A DNA stretch of 64,000 bases from Chitinophagaceae bacterium (GCA_016713085.1 JADJPV010000001.1:1943001-2007000), one strand, 5' to 3'; shown: positions 26,788 to 36,284, counted from the stretch's first letter. Notes: a model not told the origin generated them from the letters alone. A program made the numbers and translations.

Positions 26788-27549
26788 TTATTCACCTGCC
26801 AGCCACTTTTTAAAATCGGCAGAACGTTCTGTACTCACAATTGTTTCAAGCTTTGTAGCCGGTTTCAGTTTTATCATTACCCTCCCTTTGGTCCATGTTG
26901 CCATTTCATCAATTGAATTAATAGAAATGATAAACTGCCTGTTGATGCGGTAGAACTGTGCCGGGTTCAGCATCTGTTCCAACTGATCAAGATTAAAATC
27001 AACTACATACCGTTTTGCATCCTGCGTTACTAAAAAATTAGCCCTTGCTTCCGTATAAAAATAAGCTGCATCTTTTGTTTCAATGGTTTTAATGTGTTCA
27101 CCATAACGGATCACAAAACGCTGGCGGTATTTATCAGCAGGATTTTGCGTCATCGCTACCAGCAGCTGATCAATATTCATCTGCTGTTTTGTGCTGAGGT
27201 TGGCATATTTTTTTAATGCCTGCTGCAGCTCATCTTTTTTGATGGGCTTGAGCAGGTAATCAATACTGTTAAGTTTGAATGCCTGCAAAGCATATTCATC
27301 GTAAGCTGTTGTAAAAATGATAGGGCAGCTGATGTCTGCCTGTTTAAACAGTTCAAAACTGATACCATCGGCGAGGTGAATATCTACCAGCATCAGTTGC
27401 GGATGTTTGTTGGTTGCCAGCCATTCTTTGGCAGCGCTGATACTGTCGAGTACCGCTAATACTTCCACTTCTTCCGTTGTTTCGGTTAATAGTTTCCGGA
27501 GACGTTTTGCTGCCGGTTCTTCATCTTCGAGAATCAGTACATGGATCAT
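26788..27549 (-). CDS. LytTR family response regulator
   Basis: A 253-residue two-component regulator. The receiver domain (about 1-120) has the acidic pair in LILEDEEPAAKR, the phospho-acceptor Asp in LMLVDIHLADG, Thr in IIFTTAYDEYA and the Lys of LKPIKKDEL. A LytTR DNA-binding domain (about 145-250) includes YTEARANFLV and FYRINRQFIISINSI. Its start overlaps the end of the sensor kinase gene by 4 bp, so the two proteins form a matched pair. The target genes are unknown. The adjacent cytochrome/YceI cluster on the same strand is a candidate. Confidence 0.93.
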   Translation of the reverse strand: MIHVLILEDEEPAAKRLRKLLTETTEEVEVLAVLDSISAAKEWLATNKHPQLMLVDIHLADGISFELFKQADISCPIIFTTAYDEYALQAFKLNSIDYLLKPIKKDELQQALKKYANLSTKQQMNIDQLLVAMTQNPADKYRQRFVIRYGEHIKTIETKDAAYFYTEARANFLVTQDAKRYVVDFNLDQLEQMLNPAQFYRINRQFIISINSIDEMATWTKGRVMIKLKPATKLETIVSTERSADFKKWLAGE

Positions 27550-30407
27550 GATCGTTTAATTAAAGGGAGTTTAACAATAAAGCGGGAGGTTGTTGTTTCG
27601 ATCTTTACTTCTTTATCTGCAATTAATAAAAACCTGTTTTTAATATTCTGCAATCCCAATCCTTCACTTTTTTCTTTTGTTGCTTTTTCATTGATATTAT
27701 TCTGTACAATCAGCATTTCGTCTTCAACAAACAATTCCAAAGTCAGAGGTTTGTCTTTTGAAACGATATTGTGCTTCACCGCATTTTCTGCAAGCAGCTG
27801 TAAGGCCAGTGGCGGAATACTGTAGATCGTTTTTTGTTCTTCTGTTATTCTGTTATCAAACATCAATGCATTACCGAAACGTTTTTTTTGAATAAAGAAG
27901 TAATCGTCAATAATGCTCAGTTCATCGCCCAGTGAAATCAAATCTTTTTCACGCATGTTCACAATCCTTCGGTAAAAATCACTGAGATGTTCTACATAAG
28001 CTTCTGCTTTTTTTGGATCTTCTTCAATGATACTGAGCAGTGTATTAAAACTGTTGAACAGGAAATGCGGATTTACCTGGTTTTTCAGTGTTTCATATTG
28101 CGATTTTAATTTTTCTGTTTGCAGTTGCTGCCAGCGTTTAACGTTTTTCTCCCGCTCTTTTATGATGTAAACAAGAAAACCTGTAAAGCCCAGAATTGAA
28201 AGAATGATAAACCACCATTGTTTCCAGAATGGTTTGCTGATGGTAAATGTATAAACAGCTTCACTTGCATGATCAAAGTTTCCTGTTACAGAAGAGCGAA
28301 CACGGAATGTGTAACTGGCGGGTTGCAGTTTGGGAAAATTCACTTCATCGTTCCTGCTTGCCTGCCATTCATTATTATAGCCTTCCAGTTTATACTGGTA
28401 TTGTACCAGTGCCGGATCAGAAAAATAAATGCCTGAAAAAGAAAAAGAAAGATTGTTTTCGTCATGCTTAAACTGATGTTCAAGTTCCTTGTTGATTTCT
28501 TTCAGGAAAAGGGAGACAGATGTAATAGCTGTTTGCGGCTGATTCATTTGCTGATAAGAAGGAGATACATAACGGAAGATGCCGTTGCTTGTATGAAACA
28601 CCACTCCAACTTTTGTATGATCTGTACTGTTGAGATCAGTATTGAATATGCCCAGCTGTTTTTCGTTGCCCGGTATAATGACAACCTGTGTTTCAGCATC
28701 AATTAAAAAATAACCTGAACGGCTGATGCAAAACAGGTTGCCTTTATTGTCTGTGTCGAGCGATGAAATATCAAGATCAGGAATACCTTTATCTGTTCCG
28801 AAGTTGGTAAATGCTTTTCCGTTAAACTGAAACAATCCTTTTTGTAATGCTGCACACCAGATAACACCTTTCTTATCTTCTGAAACAGAATAAATAACCT
28901 TGCCAGTTAACCCTTCTTTTTCACTAAAGTGTGTAAATCGGTTGTTTTGCATCATGGCTAAACCTTTGCCATCTGTTGCAAACCAAACCCTTCCTTTACT
29001 GTCTTCATAAATATGATAAATATAGTTGATGCCAATGCCTGACAGCTCTGTAAGGTTTTGAAATGCCCGTGAAGTATTGGTGGTAGTATGAAAAATTCCC
29101 TGCAGCGACGATATCCAGATATTACTGTTTCTGCCTGTAATGGATAAGATGCTCATGCTTTCGTTACCGGGTAAATTGTTGAGGTGAGTAACAGCATTTG
29201 TTTTTGTATTCAGCAGGTAAATACCATTGCCCATAGTGCCGATCCATAAATTTTGATCAGCATCCTGGTAAAGACAGGTAATGTCTGTTTTATTGTCAAG
29301 GCCCGGCAAACGGATAATTGTTTTAATGGCAGAGTTGGCTTCCTGCTTAATAATACCGCCGCTTGTTGTGTACCAGGCATTATCCTCCTCATCCTGCCAC
29401 ATATCATGTATTTCGTTCAGTGCCTGGTCAGAAGTTTTTACAATCAGCTGTAATTTTTCACCGGCATTTTTATATAAGCCCGTTTTGCTGATCAGCCAGC
29501 CATTTGCTTCTTCATCAACCGATAACTGTGTTGGGTTGTTAAATACCTGTGTGCTGATGAGTTTACTGTTTCTGTGCAGTTGTACAAAACTATTTTCTGT
29601 TGTTACCCATACCTGCTTATCAAGTACAAGAATATCGTTTACCTGCTTGTCTTTAATTTCAGGTGCAGGGAAAACAGTTACTTGTTTTGTAGTGAATGAA
29701 AAACGGCAAATGCCTCCCTGTTGAAATCCCAGCCAGATGATATTTTTATCGGTTCTGTCGAGGCTTACACAACGGATGATATTATCAGGTAAACCATTGT
29801 CTGTGCTGAAATTTTCAATTGTTTTCTTTGTTCCGTTAAACCTGCAAAGACTGAGACCTTTATCGGTTGATGCTGCAATGGAATTGTTGGGCAACAACTC
29901 AAGATCGTAGATATAATTATCGCCCAGCCCATCATCAGTATTAATGTTGTACAATTTTTTATTGTGCAGCACATAAATTCCTTCGCCCTGTGTGGCAAAC
30001 CAGAGCCGGCCTTCTGCATCTGTCAGTATTTTACTGATGGCAGTTTTGGGTAATCCTTCTTCCGGTTGAAAAAGTGTAAGCTGTTTGTTTTGTAACTGTG
30101 CAATATTTCCATTCTGAAAACCAATCCAGAGTGTTTGCTGTTTATCTTCATACAAAGCGGTAATGTTTGCCTGCAGGATTGTATCAAAAGAAACACGTGT
30201 TGTTTTAATTCCGTTATAAAGAAAAAGACCTGATGATGTACCGATGTACATAAAATGATCTTTTGCAAACAGGATACACTGCAACCTGCCCTGGATCTTT
30301 TGCTCTGCAATTTGTGTTTGCCAAAAGTCAAAGGTCTGTTCATTTTTCACCTGTGCAGTAAGGGAAGTGTAAATTGCGAAAACAAATATGAACAGGTAAA
30401 TCTTCAT
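27546..30407 (-). CDS. Propeller-type sensor histidine kinase (LytS-like kinase domain)
   Basis: A 953-residue membrane sensor. After a signal peptide, about 600 residues form repeats typical of two-component regulator propellers, for example GLPKTAISKILTDAEGRLWF, GLPDNIIRCVSLD and GLTGKVIYSVSEDKKGVIWC. A Y_Y_Y domain (YKLEGYNNEWQ) and one membrane helix near 735-755 (WWFIILSILGFTGFLVYII) follow. The cytoplasmic kinase has the His site NPHFLFNSFNTL and a C-terminal ATPase region with LLAENAVKHN and GLGLQNIKNRF. The signal is unknown. It is paired with the overlapping LytTR regulator. Confidence 0.93.
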   Translation of the reverse strand: MKIYLFIFVFAIYTSLTAQVKNEQTFDFWQTQIAEQKIQGRLQCILFAKDHFMYIGTSSGLFLYNGIKTTRVSFDTILQANITALYEDKQQTLWIGFQNGNIAQLQNKQLTLFQPEEGLPKTAISKILTDAEGRLWFATQGEGIYVLHNKKLYNINTDDGLGDNYIYDLELLPNNSIAASTDKGLSLCRFNGTKKTIENFSTDNGLPDNIIRCVSLDRTDKNIIWLGFQQGGICRFSFTTKQVTVFPAPEIKDKQVNDILVLDKQVWVTTENSFVQLHRNSKLISTQVFNNPTQLSVDEEANGWLISKTGLYKNAGEKLQLIVKTSDQALNEIHDMWQDEEDNAWYTTSGGIIKQEANSAIKTIIRLPGLDNKTDITCLYQDADQNLWIGTMGNGIYLLNTKTNAVTHLNNLPGNESMSILSITGRNSNIWISSLQGIFHTTTNTSRAFQNLTELSGIGINYIYHIYEDSKGRVWFATDGKGLAMMQNNRFTHFSEKEGLTGKVIYSVSEDKKGVIWCAALQKGLFQFNGKAFTNFGTDKGIPDLDISSLDTDNKGNLFCISRSGYFLIDAETQVVIIPGNEKQLGIFNTDLNSTDHTKVGVVFHTSNGIFRYVSPSYQQMNQPQTAITSVSLFLKEINKELEHQFKHDENNLSFSFSGIYFSDPALVQYQYKLEGYNNEWQASRNDEVNFPKLQPASYTFRVRSSVTGNFDHASEAVYTFTISKPFWKQWWFIILSILGFTGFLVYIIKEREKNVKRWQQLQTEKLKSQYETLKNQVNPHFLFNSFNTLLSIIEEDPKKAEAYVEHLSDFYRRIVNMREKDLISLGDELSIIDDYFFIQKKRFGNALMFDNRITEEQKTIYSIPPLALQLLAENAVKHNIVSKDKPLTLELFVEDEMLIVQNNINEKATKEKSEGLGLQNIKNRFLLIADKEVKIETTTSRFIVKLPLIKRS

Positions 30408-30416
30408 GCAGTGATC

Positions 30417-30960
30417 TTATTTTGCAAAGAGTTCAGTATTGATACTGACATGAATTTCATTGGCCAGTTTTTCTTTTACAACTCTTGGAATAGGTATGTT
30501 ATGATCCGACAGCAGAACACTGAACTCACTGCTGATGCGGATGCTGTTACCGGTTACTTCAATTTCACTTTTAATGATTCTTTCCTGTTCAACACCATGC
30601 ACCATCAGTTCCTTTAGCCCTGATGGTATATTTTCCCTTCACACTGTAATCAATTGTTTCAATGATTTTGCCGCTGAAGCTTGCTTCGGGAAACTGTTCG
30701 CTCTGCATATAGTTTTCATTAAAATGTTCTTTCTGCAAAGGGCTGTTAAATCCTTCAAAGGAGCGGATGCGGATGCGGAAGGCAAAATTATTTTTAGACA
30801 GATCGATGGCTCCTTTCATTTCTTTGCTGGAAGCATTGATCAGTTCAAAAGGAGCATCTGAACGGAAATTGACAACACCATTATTGGAAGTATAAATAAC
30901 CGGTTGTACAAATGATGCACACAGAATCCATGCTGTTATGGCAAGCCAACTGATTTTCAT
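30417..30960 (-). CDS. YceI family protein, frameshifted (copy 1)
   Basis: A secreted YceI-like barrel, a lipocalin-like fold that binds long isoprenoid-type lipids. After a signal peptide the protein reads NNGVVNFRSDAPFELINASS, then FAFRIRIRSFEGFNSPLQKE and the family's HFNENYM-x-SEQFPEASFSG. The frame is lost near 30611, where GG on the coding strand should probably be a single G. This joins IRAKELMVHGVEQERIIKSE and gives 180 residues. A paralogue lies at 31939-32511 with DUF5777 between them. Because the indel is not in a long homopolymer, the exact repair is less certain than for the other broken genes. Confidence 0.8.
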
Positions 30961-31012
30961 CGGAATAAATTAGGACTGGTAAATTAACCAAGATGCTGTT
31001 GTTGAGCAACTC

Positions 31013-31921
31013 TTATTTTTTCTTTTGTTTCTTTAAGGTAAACACTCTTGAGATATTAAAGCCAAACATAATGTCGCCCTTGCTCCATTTGCCGGCTGTT
31101 TCACTGATAAAAGTGCGTTCAGTCATACCTCTTGAATTGGTAATGTGCAGCTGAAACACATGACCGCCTGTTTCAATATCAAAACCAAAAGAAAGGGAAT
31201 TTTCAGTATCAGGCATTTTATAACCTGGTAACTGGTAATAGTATTCAACATTAATTGAAACACGGGGCGAAATTTTTTGTCTGCCTCCAATTCCTATGGC
31301 AATGATATCGTTTGGATCAGCGATAAATTTTACAATATTGTAATGAACCAGTGTGGGCATTATTTGAATAGAAGTGCTTTCCGAAAACTTACGGGCTACA
31401 ATTATCTGGTGTGCATATTGTAAACGGGATGAAAAATAATTGGGACGGTCAGGATCGGTCCACTTCATTGTAGTTACCATTGCTGAAGTCATTACCGCAA
31501 GGCTTACCGGCATATTCCGTTTGCCTGTACTTTGCCGCAGAAGTTTATATTTTGCAAAAGCATCATATTGTTTCTGGTAAGTGCTTCTTCCAAAACCCAG
31601 CATTAAACGGGGCGTAATTCCAAAATCAAAACCCATCCGCATACTTGCATTGTCGAGCCCAAACATTTCATATGCTCCGCCATTAATTGTTCCAAAACGG
31701 TGTGAAATTTTGAAATCCATAATACCTTTCTGTGTATTTTCTATGGAATGACCATTGATAAGCCTTGTTGTTTTAAATGTGGCTTCGGTGTACTTCACCT
31801 TATCTTTTTCCTCTTTTTTCTGTTCATCTTCCAGCATCTGGTTCAAATCAACATCCTGCGCCTTGATCAACAGGACTGAACAGGTAAGAAAAACAAGAAA
31901 GAATAATTTTCTCTGCAGCAT
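31013..31921 (-). CDS. DUF5777 family beta-barrel protein
   Basis: Predicted outer-membrane or periplasmic barrel of the DUF5777 family. I chose the start at 31921, which begins a signal peptide (KLFFLVFLTCSVLLIKAQ) and avoids overlap with the upstream gene. An in-frame ATG at 31972 would overlap it. The body contains DFKISHRFGTINGGAYEMFG, the family mark, followed by alternating strands up to a final FGFNISRVFTLK strand. It lies between two YceI genes in a run of minus-strand genes with cytochrome-like lipoproteins upstream. Confidence 0.82.
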   Translation of the reverse strand: MLQRKLFFLVFLTCSVLLIKAQDVDLNQMLEDEQKKEEKDKVKYTEATFKTTRLINGHSIENTQKGIMDFKISHRFGTINGGAYEMFGLDNASMRMGFDFGITPRLMLGFGRSTYQKQYDAFAKYKLLRQSTGKRNMPVSLAVMTSAMVTTMKWTDPDRPNYFSSRLQYAHQIIVARKFSESTSIQIMPTLVHYNIVKFIADPNDIIAIGIGGRQKISPRVSINVEYYYQLPGYKMPDTENSLSFGFDIETGGHVFQLHITNSRGMTERTFISETAGKWSKGDIMFGFNISRVFTLKKQKKK

Positions 31922-31938
31922 GATTTTGGGTTTAGGAA

Positions 31939-32511
31939 TCAGGACTTTGGCTGATAAGGATCGTAACTGCAAGTAACGGTTACTTCTACTGCATCAGCAA
32001 CCTTCGATGCTACAATTGCAGGAACAGAAATTTTATAGTCAGCCAGTTTGATTTTGAATTTGGAAGAAGAACTGATCCTGCCTTCTTTTAATGAAATAAC
32101 TCCTGATGTTTTTAATTTATTGGTTACTCCATGCATCGTCAAATTTCCTTCAACGGTTACAGGGTAGTTTCCATCTTTCTTAAAATCAACTTTACTCAAA
32201 TCAATAATTGTTCCTTTGAATTCTGATTTGGGATAATTATCCGAATCCATATAGTCTTTCCGGTTGAAGTGTTCCTGCATGGCTGTTTTCTTAAACTGAA
32301 AACTTTTGATAAGGACAACGAATTGCATAGCACCGGTTTTTGTATTGATTACACTGGATCCTTCATTATTGACGGCCCTGATATCTTCAACAGGTGTAGT
32401 GGAAAAAAAAGTAACTTGCCCGTTGCGGGTGATATACATATCCTGAGCCATGCTAACATGAAATGAAAGCAGGGTGACAAAGGTGATCAGTATGAATTGT
32501 TTCTTCATCAT
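31939..32511 (-). CDS. YceI family protein (copy 2)
   Basis: A 190-residue intact YceI protein. A signal peptide (ILITFVTLLSFHVSMAQ) precedes YITRNGQVTFFSTTPVEDIR, the conserved HFNRKDYMDSDNYPKSEFKG, and the later VEGNLTMHGVTNK and KFKIKLADYKISVP. Copy 1 (30417-30960) is similar throughout and supports the repair proposed there. It is 17 bp upstream of the DUF5777 gene and is probably in one operon with it. Confidence 0.9.
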   Translation of the reverse strand: MMKKQFILITFVTLLSFHVSMAQDMYITRNGQVTFFSTTPVEDIRAVNNEGSSVINTKTGAMQFVVLIKSFQFKKTAMQEHFNRKDYMDSDNYPKSEFKGTIIDLSKVDFKKDGNYPVTVEGNLTMHGVTNKLKTSGVISLKEGRISSSSKFKIKLADYKISVPAIVASKVADAVEVTVTCSYDPYQPKS

Positions 32512-32530
32512 TTGTTTATTGTAAGATCAA

Positions 32531-32899
32531 TTAATTAGCCAAGGCTCCGTTTCTGATCCATGTTCTGATTTCTGCAATTCGGCACTCAGATAATTGCGGA
32601 GCATCTTTAGGCATGGGTGAAAAGCCGGCAGAGTGTGTTAATGCACCAACAAGCTTTCCGTTCAACGCAAGACCTTTTACGATGTTATAATCGCTGAGCT
32701 GAATACCGCCGCCCGATGTTGCTGTTCCACCATGACAACGCAGGCAGTTGGTTGAAATGGTACTGACGATCTGCACACTGTATTTGATATTGGATGTATC
32801 GCAGGGGGCGATGCCGTAAATTTTTTCTTCTTTATCATAATAACAGGAAGAGAAAAAAGCAGTTGCAGAAAGAATGAGTAAGCAATTTTTCAGTTTCAT
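32531..32899 (-). CDS. Small cytochrome-c-like lipoprotein
   Basis: Starts at 32899, giving 122 residues with a lipoprotein signal (LLILSATAFFSSC). A haem c-binding motif CLRCHGG follows, then TATSGGGIQLSDYN and a C-terminal HSAGFSPMPKDAPQLSECRIAEI, with a Met that may be the distal haem ligand. A longer in-frame ORF extends upstream but would overlap the next gene. The same domain appears in the neighbouring protein 32910-33599, which suggests duplication. Confidence 0.78.
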   Translation of the reverse strand: MKLKNCLLILSATAFFSSCYYDKEEKIYGIAPCDTSNIKYSVQIVSTISTNCLRCHGGTATSGGGIQLSDYNIVKGLALNGKLVGALTHSAGFSPMPKDAPQLSECRIAEIRTWIRNGALAN

Positions 32900-32909
32900 A
32901 TTTACAATA

Positions 32910-33599
32910 TCAATTATTGGGTGCACCAACCTGTATCCATTTCCTGATCTGTGTAATCTTGCAGTCGGGTAATTTGTTTCCGCCGTTCGGCATTGGTATA
33001 AAGCCGGCCGAATGAGAAACAGCACCAAGCAGTTTTCCACTCATGGCAAGGGTATATACATTTGAATAAGTTGTAAGATCAATATTGCCTGCCGGCACGC
33101 CACCACTATGGCAACCGATACAGCTTGATTGAAGCAGAGGCAGAATAGTTAAAGAATAAGTAAAGAAAGTAGTATCGCAACCGGTATTGCAATTGGTTGT
33201 ATTTAAGGCTCCCTGTACAATCCATTTATAAATAGAATCTTTTTTTGATTTATCGATTGCAGCTGCAGGAGGTGGCGGCATTCTTTTGTCGAGCTTGTCT
33301 TCCATGATCGTTTTCCATGCTTCACTGCTGGCAGGTTCATTTACCTTAATCGTTTTCATGATTTCCGCATAGCTATCATAGCGTAATCCCTTGGCATGTG
33401 TTATAACATCATGGCACCCGATCTTTGCACAGTTGCTTACAAAAACGGGAAGTACATCTGTTTCAAAACAAATGGTTGAAGCACCAACGGCAGGAGGTGT
33501 AATGCCGGGAGGAGGCGTGCCGCCGGGAATGAGTGATTCATGCTCACAGGCAGCAATAAAAACAATTAACAGGAAACCTGTGAAACGGATTTTCTTCAT
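32910..33599 (-). CDS. Two-domain cytochrome-c-like lipoprotein
   Basis: A 229-residue lipoprotein (LLIVFIAACEHE). The N-terminal domain has NCAKIGCHD, a Cys-x4-Cys-His variant, and the C-terminal domain has the standard CIGCHSG followed by HSAGFIPMPNGGNKLPDC. The C-terminal domain is clearly related to that of the neighbour 32531-32899. The N-terminal domain resembles those of planctomycete-type cytochromes. Whether the variant first motif binds haem is uncertain. Confidence 0.78.
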   Translation of the reverse strand: MKKIRFTGFLLIVFIAACEHESLIPGGTPPPGITPPAVGASTICFETDVLPVFVSNCAKIGCHDVITHAKGLRYDSYAEIMKTIKVNEPASSEAWKTIMEDKLDKRMPPPPAAAIDKSKKDSIYKWIVQGALNTTNCNTGCDTTFFTYSLTILPLLQSSCIGCHSGGVPAGNIDLTTYSNVYTLAMSGKLLGAVSHSAGFIPMPNGGNKLPDCKITQIRKWIQVGAPNN

Positions 33600-33601
33600 T
33601 A

Positions 33602-34006
33602 CTAAATTTTATAACACCTGATCAATACAACATCGGTTAAATAGCCGGTACAAATACCTTTAATTGAAACCTGGTCGCCGGTGTTGATGTTTGCGTCTTC
33701 TTCCATTGTACAATTTACACCAAACATTAAGTCATCTGTTTTCAGCAGCACCACCGTTTTCCCTTCGCTGTTTTTTGAAACACTGCTTACCTGCCCGGTT
33801 ACTTCTACAATCTTATCAATATATTTTGAGTTGGCTGTTTTTTCATTGGTATTGTATTCGGTAAAAATTGCAGTTGCCTGTACCGGAATAGCTTTCGCAT
33901 CTTTTACATCCTGTTTTGGCTTGTTCCAGATGAAAAGCCAGGCATACGCACTTCCAACAATGGAAAAAATAATAATGAGAATGATAATAAGCCGGATCTT
34001 CTTCAT
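33602..34006 (-). CDS. Membrane-anchored OB-fold protein (tRNA_anti-like)
   Basis: A 134-residue protein with one N-terminal helix (LIIILIIIFSIVGSAYAWLFI) and a small beta domain (YIDKIVEVTGQVSSVSKN, FGVNCTMEE, DQVSIKGICTGYLTDVVL) that matches the OB-fold tRNA_anti-like group. Despite the family name, nothing here suggests tRNA binding. It heads the run of cytochrome/YceI/DUF5777 genes on the minus strand, with 2 bp to the next gene. Confidence 0.8.
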   Translation of the reverse strand: MKKIRLIIILIIIFSIVGSAYAWLFIWNKPKQDVKDAKAIPVQATAIFTEYNTNEKTANSKYIDKIVEVTGQVSSVSKNSEGKTVVLLKTDDLMFGVNCTMEEDANINTGDQVSIKGICTGYLTDVVLIRCYKI

Positions 34007-34138
34007 AACATGGGAAGTATAATTACTCCAAGGTAAGTTTCAAATTGCTTGATGGGCACTGTAAGCAGCCGAACAGGTAAAATCAATGATTGAACCGGAA
34101 AAATGAAAGAGTAAACAAAAACAGGTGCAGGAGCTGTT

Positions 34139-34759
34139 TTACTTCATTGAAACATAGTTTGCAACCGGCTGGCGGTTTTGCAGACTTCTTGCCAGGGTGA
34201 GTTCATCGGCATATTCCAGTTCACCACCAAAGGCAATGCCTCTTGAAATGGTGGTGATTTTAACAGGCAGGTCCTTTATTTTTTTGCTGATATAAAAGAG
34301 TGTGGTGTCGCCCTGAATGTTGGGGCTCAGTGCAAAGATGAGCTCTTCCACTTCATCCGTTTTTAAACGGCTTATTAAAGGTTCAATGGTCAGTTGATCA
34401 GGACCAACTCCATCTAATGGGGAAATAATGCCACCGAGTACATGATACAATCCGTTGAATTGCTGCGTGCTTTCAATGGCTATCACATCCCTGATGTTTT
34501 CAACCACGCAAATGATTTGTTTTTTACGGGAGAAATTGCTGCAGATATTACAGATCTCCGTATCAGATACATTGCAGCACTTACTGCAGAACTTGATTTC
34601 TTTCCGCATCCGTGAAATGGTATCAGAAAAGAATTGAACATCTTCTTCCGGCTGCTTAATGAGATGCAGTACCAGCCGCAAAGCTGTTTTTTTACCAATA
34701 CCTGGGAGTTTGGAAAATTCATTAACAGCATGCTCAAGTAAGGAAGAAGAAAAAGACAT
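34139..34759 (-). CDS. recR: Recombination protein RecR
   Basis: With RecF and RecO, loads RecA onto gapped DNA during recombinational repair. It has 206 residues. An N-terminal helix-hairpin-helix (FSKLPGIGKKTALRLVLHL) is followed by a four-cysteine zinc finger (CSKCCNVSDTEICNIC) and a Toprim domain with CVVENIRDVIAIE. The C-terminal part has ISRGIAFGGELEYADE. A TACTTTCG sequence at 34764-34771 ends 4 bp before the start, suggesting a very short leader. Confidence 0.97.
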   Translation of the reverse strand: MSFSSSLLEHAVNEFSKLPGIGKKTALRLVLHLIKQPEEDVQFFSDTISRMRKEIKFCSKCCNVSDTEICNICSNFSRKKQIICVVENIRDVIAIESTQQFNGLYHVLGGIISPLDGVGPDQLTIEPLISRLKTDEVEELIFALSPNIQGDTTLFYISKKIKDLPVKITTISRGIAFGGELEYADELTLARSLQNRQPVANYVSMK

Positions 34760-34763
34760 ACGG

Positions 34764-34771
34764 CGAAAGTA
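34764..34771 (-). promoter_or_regulatory. Probable -7 element of recR, 4 bp from the start codon
   Basis: TACTTTCG on the minus strand differs from TAnnTTTG at one position and has the same 4-bp spacing to ATG as in serC, pyrH and the helicase gene. Confidence 0.35.
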
Positions 34772-34785
34772 CGAAGGATGAAGGA

Positions 34786-36255
34786 TTAAAAATTTCTGCC
34801 GGGAGGCCCTGCAGGTTTTTGATTTTTATCAACCGGCGGCTGCTGATTATTTAAATCAATCACCAGTTCATTGTCCCAGTTGTCTTTTACTGTTATGGTG
34901 TTTACAAGTTGCTGAACAATTTCCGGCTGCCGTTTGGGTTTTGCAAAAAAATCGCCTGCATCCCATACGCCATTTTGATTGGCATCATACAAAATACCTA
35001 ACTGGTAGTTCCCCGGTTTAAACAACTTACGGTACCATTTAAGATCAGTTACCGGGTAGCTTGCAAAAATCTGGTCGCTTGTATAAAAGATCAGTACAGG
35101 GTGTAAAGAGGTATCGAGGTTTTTAAAAGTGATTCTCACGGAGCCGTATTCTTTTTCTGTTTTAACCCTGAATGAAATGGTGTCATTCTTTGTTGCAGAT
35201 AAACCGGATGTATCGGTTGCATAATCCTTATTCAGAAAAAGTCTGTATGTTCCGCCTTCTTTCCATGCAGTGTACAGTACCAGTTGTTTATTCAGCGAAT
35301 CATTTTTGATCAGCAGATCGGTTACCTGTTTGGTTGAATCAACAAAGAGAATGATTTTGCTGCTGTCGAAATGCCTGATTGGTTTCTGGTAACTGAGTTT
35401 GAAACTGTCTAAAAAATCCTGTGCTCCTGCTTCGAGGTTATTCGATGAAAGAAGCGTTTTTGCTTTATCAACTTTTGCTCCTGTTCCTGATGAGCCAGCT
35501 CTTTTCTTTTCTTTCTCCGCTGCAAATGCATAGAGTTTAATAGGCTTCGCGTTTGAATTAATCAGTATGGGAGAATCAAGAAATGCAAACTGTTCTATTG
35601 GCTGACTGTATTTTTTATCTCCATCTTCATCCTTCAGTGCATAGATATAAAATGTTCCTTCGGGCAAATTGGTAAAACGGAAATTACCTTTGCCATCAAC
35701 TCTTGCAACATATTTTGGTTTTTCTTTTGCAACCGTTGAGTCCTGTTGCTTTGTATACAAAACGGCAAACATGGTGCTGTCTGTTTTACCGGTTTCTGCA
35801 AGAACTATACGGCCGGTTAATTCGCTGCTGTCAATGGTTGAACCGGTTGAAAAAGTATAGCGGAAGTTTTTCAGCGGATTGCCTTCATTCAGGTCAACAA
35901 TGGCATCACCAAAATCAATACTGTAGGTTGTATTGGGCAGTAAGGAATCTTTCAATCGTATAGTTAGTGTGCGGAGTTTTGAATCAAAACCAGGATCCTT
36001 TGTAGGGTAGGGTGAGATCAATACTTTCTCATAGGCATTTTTCAGTTCAATATATTCATCAAACGTGATGGTGATTTTTTGCTCATTTGCATTCAGTGCA
36101 GAATCTTTGGGAGTTGCACGGACAGGTACAGGAGGAAGACTATCTCTCAAGCCGCCACTGGGAGGAACAATATTGGCACAGCCCGGTCCGCTGAGTATGC
36201 TGAAAAAAAGTATTCCGCTGATAAGAAGAAAAGAAATGAATTTGCCGATTGTCAT
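34786..36255 (-). CDS. Lipoprotein with bacterial Ig-like domain
   Basis: A 489-residue lipoprotein (signal FSILSGPGC) beginning GCANIVPPSGGLRDSLPPVP, a hallmark of a common Bacteroidota envelope protein. An Ig-like (Big_5/SbsA type) domain at about 45-140 holds KITITFDEYIELKNAYEKVL and TTYSIDFGDAIVDLNEGNPL. A Cna/SpaA-like region near 200 has GNFRFTNLPEGTFYIYALKD. The C-terminal part ends KDNWDNELVIDLNN. Its role is unknown. Confidence 0.83.
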   Translation of the reverse strand: MTIGKFISFLLISGILFFSILSGPGCANIVPPSGGLRDSLPPVPVRATPKDSALNANEQKITITFDEYIELKNAYEKVLISPYPTKDPGFDSKLRTLTIRLKDSLLPNTTYSIDFGDAIVDLNEGNPLKNFRYTFSTGSTIDSSELTGRIVLAETGKTDSTMFAVLYTKQQDSTVAKEKPKYVARVDGKGNFRFTNLPEGTFYIYALKDEDGDKKYSQPIEQFAFLDSPILINSNAKPIKLYAFAAEKEKKRAGSSGTGAKVDKAKTLLSSNNLEAGAQDFLDSFKLSYQKPIRHFDSSKIILFVDSTKQVTDLLIKNDSLNKQLVLYTAWKEGGTYRLFLNKDYATDTSGLSATKNDTISFRVKTEKEYGSVRITFKNLDTSLHPVLIFYTSDQIFASYPVTDLKWYRKLFKPGNYQLGILYDANQNGVWDAGDFFAKPKRQPEIVQQLVNTITVKDNWDNELVIDLNNQQPPVDKNQKPAGPPGRNF

Positions 36256-36263
36256 AGAAGCTG

Positions 36264-36271
36264 CAAACTTA
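36264..36271 (-). promoter_or_regulatory. Promoter -7 element of the Ig-like lipoprotein gene
   Basis: TAAGTTTG on the minus strand, 8 bp before the ATG at 36255. Confidence 0.4.
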
Positions 36272-36284
36272 ATCTAATTGTGTG

